This document shows, in pieces, positions 47,701 through 54,111 of a stretch of 64,000 nt of DNA. The DNA comes from Pegoplata infirma (lineage: Eukaryota > Arthropoda > Insecta > Diptera > Anthomyiidae), in contig OY992537.1 of the NCBI GenBank assembly GCA_963921195.1, positions 35,945,410 through 36,009,409 on the forward strand, given 5' to 3'. Position 1 is the first letter of the stretch. Every line of letters begins with the position of its first letter. The notes under the pieces were generated by a model, which did no database searches, was not told the origin of the DNA, and worked only from the letters and a program-made list of their open reading frames with translations. The position numbers and the translations under genes were made by a program.

Positions 47701-50700
47701 ATTGAGTACGAAAAATTTAAGAAAAAAGTATAATTTCATATCTTTCCCAGTTACATCTCATATCGTTCCATGTAGGTTAGGTTGTAAGATCGTGCAGCTC
47801 CCTATATCCCAGTGAAGCAAGTCTCTGACCAGAAAGTGCCGGGCAATGGCAGATGAAGTGTTCGATAATTTCAAACTCTTCCAACATACAACTCCGGAAA
47901 AAGTCATTTGACGGCACATTTAACCGCTCTGCGTGCTTCCCTATAAGACATTGTCGGGTAATTACAGCAACCATTGTGGAATCTCTCCTCTTGGAAGAGA
48001 TATCAGCTAACTTGACCCCTCTCATTAAGAGAAACCAAATATGTCGTGTTGTCTCACACGTCAATCTATTTACCCATCTCTGGTTAGTTTTCGTAGCGGA
48101 ACAAAGCCGTAGATTTTGCTTGCAAGTTTATAGAGGCTTACCAACATATTTCAATTCTGTTGGAACTTGTAAGGTAGTTCCCAGTCTTGCAAGCTCATCG
48201 GCTTTGGAATTGCCTGGAATCTGTCTGTGACCTGGGACCCATATGAGTCGTATACCAAACTGCTTAGCCATCTTATTTAAAGACGTGCGGCAGTTTTCAG
48301 AAACATGGACTCCAGAGACTAGACCGCGGCTTGACTGTCAGAAAAGATGTTAACTGCGGTTGTAGACAAGACATTGCAACTCATCCAATCAGCCACTTCC
48401 TTTATTGCCAGCATCTCTGCCTGGTAAACACAGCAATGATCAGTCAGTCTTCGAGCCAGGGTCAACCCAAGCTCTTCCGAATAGACTCCAAAGCCTACTT
48501 GCTCGTGCAGCCTCGATCCATCTAAGTAAAAATTTATGGCAGCTCCACTACCCGGAATGCCCCACATCCAAGATTCCCTTGATGGAATGATAGTGGTAAA
48601 GTGGCTCTCAAAAAGGCTCATAGAGGAGCACAATCCACATTTTGTGGCATTGTTATCTTCTTCAAGATATGGCCTTCATTCATTGCAGTGTGCTATTAAG
48701 TCGAATTGCCGACGTAGCCGCATACTGACTACCAAATATGTCCAATGGTATCAAGTGAAGCAGGATTGCTAATGCAGCCGTACGTGTAGTACGAATAGCA
48801 CCAGTGATGCTCATTTACGCCATTGCCTGTACCTTCGTGATAAAGACACAGTTCGCTTTTATTTCTAAAACAGGCCACCAGACAATGGTTCCATACAGCA
48901 GAATTGGATGCACCTCTGCTGTATAGATCCAATGAAGGACTTTAGGGCTAAAACCCCATCGTTTTTCAATGGCCCTTTTACAGCATTAAAAAGAAATCGT
49001 TGCTTTTCTCACCCGTTCCTCAATATTACGACTGAAATTCAACTTCCTATCTTGAAATACTCCAAGATACTTGGCTCCATCTGAGAAAGTGATTTCAGTG
49101 CCGTCCAGAGAAATGGGATCAAAAGCAGTAATCTTATTTTTCCTTGCAAACAAAACATGCTCTATTTTACTTGCCCATTTAGACAGATCTTTTAGAGAAC
49201 CCTCAAGAATGTCCCTCAATGTTGGCAGATGCTGGTTTTTACCGCTATCGCGACATCGTCAGCATATCCGAGAACATGACAACCACATGCTTTTAGAAAA
49301 AGCAGCATTGAATTCAGTGCCAGGTTCCAAAGAAGCGGCGAGATCCAGCCTCTCCACTGGAGGAATGCCACACCCCATTAGGATCTTTCAGGTATTCCAG
49401 GGTGCCTCAGAAACGTCTTCTATGTTTTCACAGAAGTTTTTCCATGAATCACACTTGGCAATTTTGATCATCTTCCCATAACTCTTAAGTTGCAGCCTAT
49501 ATGCAGATCAGTCCTTGGCCGCTCTTGAAAATGTATCCTTATTAAAGAGCTTTCTGCAGGAATCTTAGCTTGTCTGCAACTCATTTAACCACCATGGTGG
49601 CTTTCTTTTGCCACTAGGCTTTGCAGAAGTGCAAGACACATTTAGTGACCTAATACAAATATTTGTTATATGGTCAACCAGACAATCAATTTTCACCAAA
49701 CTACGCGGTTCAGATAAGGGTTCATTACTCAAAAGTAAAGAAAAGTCTCCCTGTATTTCACCCAGTTTGTTCTCCTCAGATTTCTAGAGACTGTCTCAAC
49801 CGGGCCACGCTCCCTGAGCAAAAACCCAATGTAGCGATGATCTAAGAAATAATGTTATTCCAAAACTCTCCAGTCATCAGTTCTATCAGACAATGTATCT
49901 GATACAAGTTTTATGTCAAGAACCTCTTCCCGAGAACTTGTTGCCAGATTTGACGATTTCTCTGCATTTTGACGACTTTTACTCCTCAAAATAGCAAAAT
50001 GACGATTTTTCCATTTTTGTCTACTTTTAAAAAGTTTTTTAATGAAACTTTAGTATTCAATGAATATTTTTTGCTTATTGTTAGTTAAAAAAAGTATCCA
50101 CCCATATTTTAGTACAAAAAGGGACAAAGGGAAAAAGTGAGTCACATTCCCTTTTTTCCTCCAAAAGGTAAAAAAATTATAGGGGTTGTTTGGCGGACAC
50201 TTTTCTTTTCGTGGTAAATGTTACCAAATTTTTTATTTTTTTTTATTTAAACCAACACTCAGGGGATGCCCCCTACTAATGCAGTGCATTGTGTTGATCA
50301 GGAAATTAAGGTGTGGGAAGGAGGAGTAGTGTTTGTGGACATTTGATTTAAGCTTCTGTATATTGAAAGTGGCTGGGAAGACCTCCGCGGGGAGTTTTAT
50401 TCCACATACGGGTTGTACGACCGTACGACTGTCGAAAGACAGTCGATTACAAATGGATGCGATCTACTGGACAAGCGAGTACTCCGAACAAATACCCGAG
50501 CTTCGGGAATAAGTTCACTTTTCTCAGATGAACACCTCCCATGGTAATATCGATAGGACAGTGTTACACAACCCACATTCCGACGATGCTCTAAGGAATC
50601 AATAGAGTTGGATACCCTACTGTCATTAATAAGCTTCACCGCACACCTTTGTACACGGTTCAGAAGCCTCAGCTCCTGCCCATATGTCGGAGTTGTATTC

Positions 50701-52666
50701 CATTTTCGGTTTGATATAGCTGGTGTAAATAGCGAGGAGATCGGACGGAGTAAAATAGTTTTTACAGCGTTTCAAAAAACCGAGACACTTCAATGCTTCT
50801 TTTGACACTTGAAAAACGTGCTTATTCCAACGGGCATCGCACTGTATTCGCATGCCCAGAACATCACCGATTCCTCAATATCTACACCACCCATTGATAC
50901 AGATGACAATGTTAAATCCACAGTTCTGTGGGTTAACATACAACACTGGGTCTTGCGTGCATTAAAATCTACCTTATTTGCAAAAGGTCATGGTTTAGTG
51001 TGTCATTCATATTTTGCCGCCTGATCCCAACCTCAATAAGGCTTGGCATGCGATCAAAGGAAAATGAATGACAAATGTTGCTGTCATCTGCAAAAGAATA
51101 GATAGGGTTGGAAGTTTGAATAAGAAGGTCATTAATAAATATAAGAAATAGAGTAGGGGATAGAACAGAACCTTGCGGTACCCCCGAAACTCATCTGCCG
51201 AAACTCATCTGAAGAGACCCCTTCTAGAACAACACGAATAGTGCGCTATCTGAGAAAACTCGAGATAAATCGAGAGAAGTCATTGCCGACACCAAAAGCA
51301 ATAAGTTTTGACACTAGTGCTTCGTGCCACACACGATCAAATGCCTTGGAAATATCAAGAGCAACCACTTTACTCTCACCAAATCGGTGGACGGACCGAC
51401 TCCAACATTCCGAAAGAAATGCTAACAGGTCTCCCGTGGAACGATGGATTTATCTCTTTTGGTTTGGACAGATATGTCTTCACCAGACGAGCGGACATCG
51501 CTTGAATGAATCTTTAATCAATGATAAATATACCTTTTTTATTTTGACGACTTTTTTGACGATTTCTGCAAATGGGATGACGATTTTGTTTATAAAAATC
51601 GTACGATTTTGTACCCAACAATTCTGGCAACCCAGCTTGTAACTAAAGTTGGTTCACTACCCCTCCCTAGTAAAAAAGTTTTGATATAATGTTTTATTTC
51701 GCACAGGTTTGGTTTAATACAGTTTGAAATCCCGAACGCAAAAAAACTTTTAAGACAAAAAAATATTTGTATAAGAATTGGGATTGTGTCCATTATCTCT
51801 ATTATTCTGGAAATTGTGTCCATTATTAACTGGGATAATGTCCAAATTATTTTCGGTCATAGTCCCCACTACCTTTACAGGGAATATGGCCGAATTAGTT
51901 TCGGTCATAATCCCCATAACGGTAACGGGGATTATGTTCGTGGCTATAATGTCGTGTCACCTCATTGTTCGTTTACAAAATTTTTAAATTTTGTTTTATT
52001 TTATTAAATCTTCTTTTTCTATTTTTTCTTAATCTTACAGCGATCGTATGCGTACTACAAATAATATGTTGGGTGATTGTTATACAGCTGCCATAGTTGA
52101 GGAGCTATCACGCAAAGAATTAATGGCTTTAGATGCTGCTGTACTGTATCAGGTAATACATTTAAACACTTCCTTAAATTATACAAAACTAATGTTTAAC
52201 AAACAAAAAACAAAGGTGAGGTACTTAAAATCACATTTTCTCTGATTAATAATAACAGCAGAAATTTTTTACTAAAAATTTCTGTAATTTCACTAAAATA
52301 AAAAGTATACCGCTTACAGATAAAATAAAAATAATAAGAAAACGATATTTTTTAGCTAGAAGGGGCCAAAACAGTATTTTTTTAATATAATTTTTTTAAA
52401 ATTTAAATATTTTACTAATAAATTTTGTTTTGTTTTATTTCCAAATTTTCTTTTTTTCAAATAAACAGGAAATACCCATAAGTACTCCAAATGGTCATGT
52501 CAGTTTAGAGGGACAAACTGAATTGGATAGTAGTTGTACTATACCGGATGCTGTTATCGTTGATATGAATGTTGTTATTAATAAAGTTCAACAACAACAA
52601 CAACATCCACATCATCATCATCATCACCAGCAACATCAAAATGGTCATGCTAATCATAAAATATAA
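26501..52666 (+). CDS. Eaat2: Na+-dependent excitatory amino acid transporter (SLC1), probably Eaat2
   Basis: Six exons join in frame (26501-26705, 40583-40916, 44548-45135, 45730-46059, 52041-52152, 52469-52666) to 588 residues. SLC1 proteins are trimeric plasma-membrane carriers that drive Glu/Asp uptake with Na+, H+ and counter-transported K+. Visible landmarks: TM1 at about 48-70; an extracellular TM3-TM4 region with N-glycosylation sites N210-E-T and N214-D-T; HP1 at about 366-381 (ATASTAAALP); TM7 with the invariant NMDGT at 409-413; HP2 at about 444-458 (STAASMSSASVPSAA); TM8 with D487, R490 (the arginine that recognises the acidic side chain), N494 and D498; a Gln/His-rich cytosolic tail from about 565. 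The HP1 and HP2 loops depart from the usual SSSS and AAGIPQAG types, which, from memory, points to the fly Eaat2 branch (aspartate/taurine-preferring in Drosophila) rather than Eaat1. SLC1 identity is near certain; the paralogue is less so. ATG context (gaaATGg) is acceptable. Confidence 0.93.
27161..27320. repeat. CGATTAAT-rich repeat end
   Basis: 'tgactgaagttgtcaaccgatt' followed by repeated 'cgattaat'. A partly inverted counterpart lies at 29880-29985 ('attattcgaacagatctcagtcaaag'), suggesting the two ends of one element split by later insertions. Confidence 0.4.
27341..27821. mobile_element. CACTC-type MITE with tRNA-like unit, 481 bp, TSD TA
   Basis: Termini CACTCTAAAAAACTTATTAT / ...TTTAATTAGAGTG, flanked by TA (27339-27340, 27822-27823). 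Subterminal 'ataaattgggtaaatttt' occurs at both ends in inverted orientation. Contains a tRNA-like unit followed by a long T tract. Confidence 0.8.
27569..27644 (+). repeat. tRNA-like pol III promoter unit, copy 2
   Basis: Same unit as at 17914 and 44025. Box A AAGCGTAGTGG and box B GAGTTTGATGC each carry one change. A run of T residues starts 5 bases downstream. It shares flanking 'aacgccagacaaaa' and 'gttatatttattcacctctt' with the family C copies, so unit and flanks move together. Confidence 0.65.
27827..28403. mobile_element. Perfect-palindrome foldback, 577 bp, TSD gtgtatat
   Basis: Starts TAGAGTGTCCCTTATTTTGG and ends with the exact complement. Arms of about 280 bp are near identical over their whole length (for example 'ccacgccttccctacgcgac' near 27940 against 'gtcgcgtagggaaggcgtgg' near 28280). 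8-bp duplication gtgtatat at 27819-27826 and 28404-28411, the left copy lying partly in the end of the adjacent MITE. hAT-like by TSD and TAG ends. No ORF. Confidence 0.9.
28865..31829. mobile_element. Family E CACTC-ended element, 2965 bp, TSD TA
   Basis: Ends CACTCAAAAAAAACCTTGTA and ...AAAGTTTTGTTTTGAGTG, flanked by TA (28863-28864, 31830-31831). The body repeats phrases such as 'gtaaaattacaaaattattggtaaaa' and 'ctcgtaaaataggaggtagc'. It holds a family A piece (about 29560-29640) and a family J block (30690-31180). An internal 'tttttttgagtg|ta' at about 31365-31376 suggests more than one insertion of this type, so the outer pair may not belong to one event. Confidence 0.6.
30690..31180 (+). 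repeat. Family J repeat, copy 1
   Basis: 'aaaatggcgatatcttgataac', 'cacatatctcggtaaatactgcc', 'atctcaaaaactaagcaagttagagcg' and a series of 'ggggtc' phrases. The same block is at 42290-42745 (+) and 56515-57000 (-). Confidence 0.75.
31832..32886 (+). repeat. Family A copy, + orientation, with nested hAT-like MITE
   Basis: Runs 'ggactatgaacttttgtctg', 'gatttagttcttcaag', 'cttaacctgcctatgacc', 'tttattttggactgcatcgt', 'gacaggcggacattc', then 'gatgcgttacaaacgtaatgac'. It is interrupted, resuming with 'gtaatgacaaagtgagtatac' and ending 'ggttggagggtataaca'. Confidence 0.85.
32175..32851. mobile_element. hAT-like MITE, 677 bp, TSD gtaatgac
   Basis: Ends CAGGGAAACCAAAAATATGC / ATATTTTTGGTTTCCCTA, flanked by gtaatgac (32167-32174, 32852-32859) inside a family A copy. 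Intact family A copies read 'ggaatgacaaagtgag' here, confirming the empty site. The interior is built of 'agagcatatttttgcatatttta' variants. The outer element at 58431-61497 has similar ends and interior. Confidence 0.9.
32887..34323. other. Intron sequence, largely unique
   Basis: No transposon ends or coding signal in most of 33230-34310. 'acacgacaattactgtcgtc' near 33452 is a small hairpin. Confidence 0.35.
34518..35199 (+). repeat. Family A, essentially full-length reference copy, 0.68 kb
   Basis: Starts ACAAGTAAGAGAGTTAAATT, then the hairpin TTCGGC-TGT-GCCGAA and ATCTTTTATACCCTCCAACA. It ends TGTAGTTGGAGGGTATAAAA, so TTTTATACCCTCCAAC and GTTGGAGGGTATAAAA form inverted ends with the hairpin lying just outside on one side. 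A 12-G run lies at about 34615-34626. No ORF. Confidence 0.85.
35620..36527 (-). repeat. Family A, - orientation, with nested CACTG-family half element
   Basis: Starts 'ataccatccaactacagtatgggg' and ends 'gggtataaaagattccgcacagccgaattt'. The middle (about 35680-36385) is one arm plus the centre of the 22314-type foldback: 'tctgtgctacaaaaaacaca', 'gccagacaccctcaaatttt', 'ggataacccaggcaaa', 'ctcaaaaacctgacgagatag'. The second arm is missing. Confidence 0.8.
36682..37550 (-). repeat. Family A, - orientation, with nested 154-bp element
   Basis: 'ttataccctccaactacagtatggggg' to 'ggagggtataaaagattcggcacagcc'. It includes the tetranucleotide run CCGTCCGTCCGTCCGT near 36980. The nested element is listed separately. 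Confidence 0.85.
36712..36865. mobile_element. Short hAT-like insertion, 154 bp, TSD ggggtata
   Basis: Starts CCAGCGATGTATCCAGGAAT, contains two long G runs (the second about 15 G) followed by CACGTGCCCCC, and ends ...CCCACCCACTCCAT. 8-bp duplication ggggtata at 36704-36711 and 36866-36873. The left end matches a common CAGNGNNGNATCCAGG hAT terminus. The right end is degenerate. Confidence 0.7.
37908..38508. mobile_element. Family D MITE, 601 bp, TSD TT
   Basis: Termini CACTCAAAAAAATAAAACTG / CAGTTTTATTTTTTTGAGTG, perfect over at least 28 bp. Flanked by TT (37906-37907, 38509-38510). It is the intact counterpart of 54112-56219 (opposite orientation) and preserves the empty site for the hAT-like insertion found there. 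Confidence 0.9.
38675..39276. mobile_element. Inverted-repeat element, about 600 bp, 120-bp arms
   Basis: 'caacccttatgaaccgat' and 'ttggggtgtctcggcttttc' near the left are mirrored by 'gccgagacaccccaacc' and 'atcggttcataagggttt' near the right. Ends GGGAAGTAT / ATACTACCC. No TSD I can define and no plausible ORF. Confidence 0.65.
39277..39735. other. Intron sequence without recognisable feature
   Basis: Unique-looking AT-rich DNA. Confidence 0.3.
39736..40030. repeat. CATCAATTTTTTT low-complexity block
   Basis: Irregular repeats of 'catcaattttttt' over about 290 bases, roughly 550 bases upstream of exon 2. Strongly pyrimidine-biased on the transcribed sense strand. Confidence 0.7.
40583..40916 (+). 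CDS. Eaat2: Transporter exon 2 (TM2-TM3)
   Basis: Completes codon 69 and runs to the first two bases of codon 180. Reads GFSLRPL, then YPGELFMRVLKLMILPLVIS, typical of SLC1 TM2, and ALGIALVMLIHPGDP at the end of TM3. Acceptor tttacag|GT, donor GGAAG|gtgagt. Confidence 0.95.
41177..41413. mobile_element. hAT-like MITE, 237 bp
   Basis: Termini CAGTGTTGCCAGATAG and AGTATGGCAACACTG give a perfect 10-bp CAGTGTTGCC inverted end. No clear 8-bp duplication, so the event may be old. Confidence 0.6.
41680..42238 (-). repeat. Family A, - orientation
   Basis: 'ataccctccaactacagtatggggg', 'catcaaaatatcggtctagg', 'gatgcagtccaaaataaaagagc', 'cctaggcaggttaagttc' in the standard - order. The distal hairpin end is lost and replaced by the C run. 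Confidence 0.85.
42290..42745 (+). repeat. Family J repeat, copy 2
   Basis: 'aaaatggcgctatctcggaaac', 'gctcatatctcggtaaatattgcc', 'cacatatctcaaaaactaagtaag', 'ggggtcctcaaatgtgaatg'. Confidence 0.75.
43594..44257. mobile_element. Family C MITE copy 3, 664 bp, TSD TG
   Basis: Reverse orientation of copy 1. Left end CACTCAAATGAAAAACTATG, right end ...GAGAATTTATTTTGAGTG, flanked by TG (43592-43593, 44258-44259). Contains the 22-bp CTGCTGA hairpin array (about 43810-43975) and a tRNA-like unit (44025-44100). Confidence 0.85.
44025..44100 (+). repeat. tRNA-like pol III promoter unit, copy 3
   Basis: AGCTTCCGTAGCGTAGTGGT (box A) and GGCGAGTTCGATGCTGG (box B) match copy 1 exactly. A T tract starts a few bases downstream. 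It lies in sense orientation within the transporter intron. Confidence 0.65.
44548..45135 (+). CDS. Eaat2: Transporter exon 3 (TM4 region to HP1)
   Basis: Codons 180-376. Extracellular loop with FNETVNDTV (two N-glycosylation sequons) and an acidic Gly/Asp-rich stretch, then NTLGIVFFCLVFGTFLGTIG, TM5, TM6, and the start of HP1 (TAFATAS). Acceptor ctacag|GA, donor TCAAC|gtaagc. Confidence 0.95.
45136..45729 (+). other. Intron 3, 594 bp
   Basis: gtaagc to aaacag. A/T-rich. 'gcatcgttgatcaatcatcaataacgatgc' near 45258 is a perfect-stem hairpin (GCATCGTT / AACGATGC). No gene. Confidence 0.85.
45730..46059 (+). CDS. Eaat2: Transporter exon 4 (HP1 end, TM7, HP2, TM8 start)
   Basis: Completes HP1 (AAALPVTFRC) and encodes LPIGCNINMDGTALF (TM7 Na+/substrate site), the HP2 gate TSTAASMSSASVPSAA and the start of TM8 (FAVDWFV). 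Acceptor aacag|TG with the split Thr codon AC|T. Donor TTTGT|gtaagt. Confidence 0.95.
46290..46745 (+). pseudogene. Non-LTR retrotransposon RNase H/C-terminal fragment
   Basis: In shifting + frames it reads IWVSGPREVAGNES, the last conserved motif of an RNase H domain (usually V.GH..V.GNE), and then further on MDYCRTCRKVEESAKYF, the terminal Cys/His zinc-knuckle region. It is the same 3' module as in the - strand fragment at 47770-49950 but in opposite orientation and independently decayed by frameshifts and stops. Confidence 0.65.
47085..47645 (+). repeat. Family A, + orientation
   Basis: 'aaacaagtaaaaaagttaaattcgggcttgccgaatg' (hairpin end), 'cggacagacggacgtcgatag', 'gatcattgatcaataatatttatactttatgg', ending 'ataccctcc'. 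The middle (about 47220-47460) is foreign. Confidence 0.75.
47765..49950 (-). pseudogene. 5'-truncated non-LTR retrotransposon (endonuclease end, RT, RNase H)
   Basis: Read on the - strand it gives, in order: SREEVLDI and DHRYIGF from the end of an APE-type endonuclease (about 49940-49830); RKPPWWLNELQ, the linker before RT (about 49590); GYADDVAIAV, the RT catalytic box (about 49290-49255); AKYLGVFQDRKLNF (about 49070); an RNase H domain with FYLDGS, YQAEMLAIKE and FSDSQAAV (about 48540-48320); and a C-terminal HFICHCPALSGQRLASLG (about 47860). Stops and frameshifts separate the blocks, and part of RT is missing between 49590 and 49290. An RNase H-bearing clade (R1/LOA/I-like) is implied. 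Inactive. Confidence 0.8.
49950..51645. mobile_element. GTTGCCAGA-ended, TGACGATTT-rich element hosting a Jockey fragment
   Basis: Left side 'gttgccagatttgacgatttc' with repeated 'gacgattt'; right side 'gatgacgattttg...ttctggcaac'. These are inverted GTTGCCAGA ends. The TSD is unclear (cttgt on both sides). The interior includes the Jockey-like fragment (50228-51440) and a piece of family A (about 51470-51535). Confidence 0.45.
50228..51440 (-). pseudogene. 5'-truncated Jockey-type non-LTR retrotransposon (RT and 3' end)
   Basis: On the - strand: ALDISKAFDRVWHEALVSKL (about 51365-51305), VPQGSVLSPTLFLIFINDL (about 51180-51125), FADDSNICHS (the catalytic box, about 51095), WNKHVFQVSKEALKCLGFLK (about 50825), PKMEYNSDIWAGA, then SLEHRRNVGCVTLSYRYYHG (about 50590) near the C-terminus. 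It ends in an A-rich tail (poly-T at 50229-50250 on the + strand). No RNase H. Frameshifts and stops break the frame. It is a different clade from the neighbour at 47765-49950. Confidence 0.8.
51646..52040. repeat. GGGATTATGTCC-type degenerate repeats in the end of intron 4
   Basis: Several inverted/direct variants of 'tggggattatgtcc' and 'cggtcataatccccat' between 51775 and 51945. Related phrases occur near 27150 and 30000-30060 in intron 1. Confidence 0.45.
52041..52152 (+). CDS. Eaat2: Transporter exon 5 (TM8 core)
   Basis: Completes V486 and encodes DRMRTTNNMLGDCYTAAIVE and the following EELSRKEL. D487, R490, N494 and D498 match the Na+ and carboxylate-binding positions of TM8 in SLC1 transporters. 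Acceptor cttacag|C, donor TATCAG|gtaata. Confidence 0.95.
52153..52468 (+). other. Intron 5, 316 bp
   Basis: gtaata to aaacag. A/T-rich; nothing else seen. Confidence 0.85.
52469..52666 (+). CDS. Eaat2: Transporter exon 6 (C-terminal tail, stop)
   Basis: Codons 524-588: EIPISTPNGHVSLEG..., then a VQQQQQHPHHHHHHQQHQNG tract of CAA/CAT codons and NHKI-stop (TAA 52664-52666). The Gln/His run is encoded by near-tandem CAN triplets and is likely length-variable. Confidence 0.9.
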   Translation, partial: EIPISTPNGHVSLEGQTELDSSCTIPDAVIVDMNVVINKVQQQQQHPHHHHHHQQHQNGHANHKI

Positions 52667-54109
52667 GGAAATCAAAAATGGATAAATAAAGGCAAAATAT
52701 GAAATAAGAAGATTTTAAATTTTTATTAAAAGGAAAATTAAAAAATTAAATGATAATAATTACTAAATAATCACATTTTGAAAAAGTAGCAATGATTGTA
52801 GTAACTGTCATAAAATATTAAAAAAAAAAAATATCAATACGTTCGCTCTGTAGTTTATATCAGTCAATTTCAGAAATATTTATTTTTAAGTTTCATCATT
52901 TAAAATCCAACATTTTTAAATATAACAATAATTTTATCGGCTTATTCCAAAGACTTAGTATTATATATAATTAAAAACTGTACTCCAAATAATTCATAAA
53001 CCAAAATAAAAACCAAAATAAAATTAGACTGTTTTTTGATAAAAAAATTATTATTCAAAAATTAACCCAAATCTTAAAAAAAATATATCAATAACCCACC
53101 TAAATCTTTTAATATAAAACAATAATCCTTTTTTGAAATTTTTTTTTTTTTTGTAATTTTGGTAAAATATTATCTTAAAAAAGTCCAACAGTTTTTTAAC
53201 ACCCCTTATAAATTTTTAAGTATCATTTAATATAAAAATTAAAAAAATTAAACAGAATTTGTGATGTTTATTAAGTATTTAGTAAAAGAGTTAAATTAAA
53301 CAACACTTTTTCTTTTATAATTTTAAAATTTTAGTTTTAAGTAAAAAAAGAAATATTTTTTTATATAAATTTTAGTTTAATAATAAATTTATAATAATTT
53401 TAATAATTTTGAGAAAATGAAAATGTACGTATGTAGTGGTTTTTTATAAACAATTGTTTAGGGGATGTCTATAGTTTGTTTACTTATATTTTTAAATTAT
53501 TTAATTTTTCGGTTCAGTATCAGTTTAAAAAAAAAGAAGTTTCTATGTGTTATTAAGAAATAAAAGAAAAATCACATTTTTTTTTAAAGTAGACTGATAG
53601 CAAATTAGTATTTAACAAAATATTTGTATGAAAAAAATAATAATTTTAAAAAAATATCATATAAAATATATAAATGTATTCAAAGATATCAACATAGTTA
53701 AGATGGATGTTTTATTTCAATGGAAAATGGTAGAAAAACCATGATTGCAACAACCATAATAAGGGGCAACTTAGTATTATTGATAACTTTATCATAACAT
53801 GATTGTAGCGATCATTTTATGATCTTTGCTAATCAGAGTATTATAAAAAAAACTTTTCTTTTTATAATTGTTGATGATCATAGTATGATTGTTACAATTT
53901 TATATATGATATCAAATGCATCAAGGTTGTCCCACTCTCTTATTGGTTCCAGGTTCCAAACATTTTTTTTCTCTGCGTTTTCTTAAAGAAAGGGAAGGTG
54001 TTTAAGTGCTAAAATTACAGCACCAAAAAAAAAAAAACAAGGATCTGACCCAGAAACTAGATCTACTTTATGTATTTTGATCTCTCGAATGATTTCATCA
54101 TCAGAATGG
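52667..54109 (+). other. 3' UTR and downstream flank of the transporter gene
   Basis: Very A/T-rich and without transposon ends. AATAAA-type polyadenylation signals occur near 52685, 53006 and 53559 ('agaaataaaagaaa'). Which one is used cannot be told from sequence alone. Confidence 0.55.
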
Positions 54110-54111
54110 TA

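Larger units (their letters stand above)
46060..52040 (+). other. Intron 4, 6.0 kb
   Basis: gtaagt to cttacag. Holds three non-LTR retrotransposon fragments, a family A copy and a TGACGATTT-type element. 46750-47080 shows nothing recognisable. Confidence 0.9.

Noticed and set aside
47853..50805. + strand open frames of 60-136 codons in intron 4
   Set aside because: They are antisense shadows of the - strand retrotransposon fragments.
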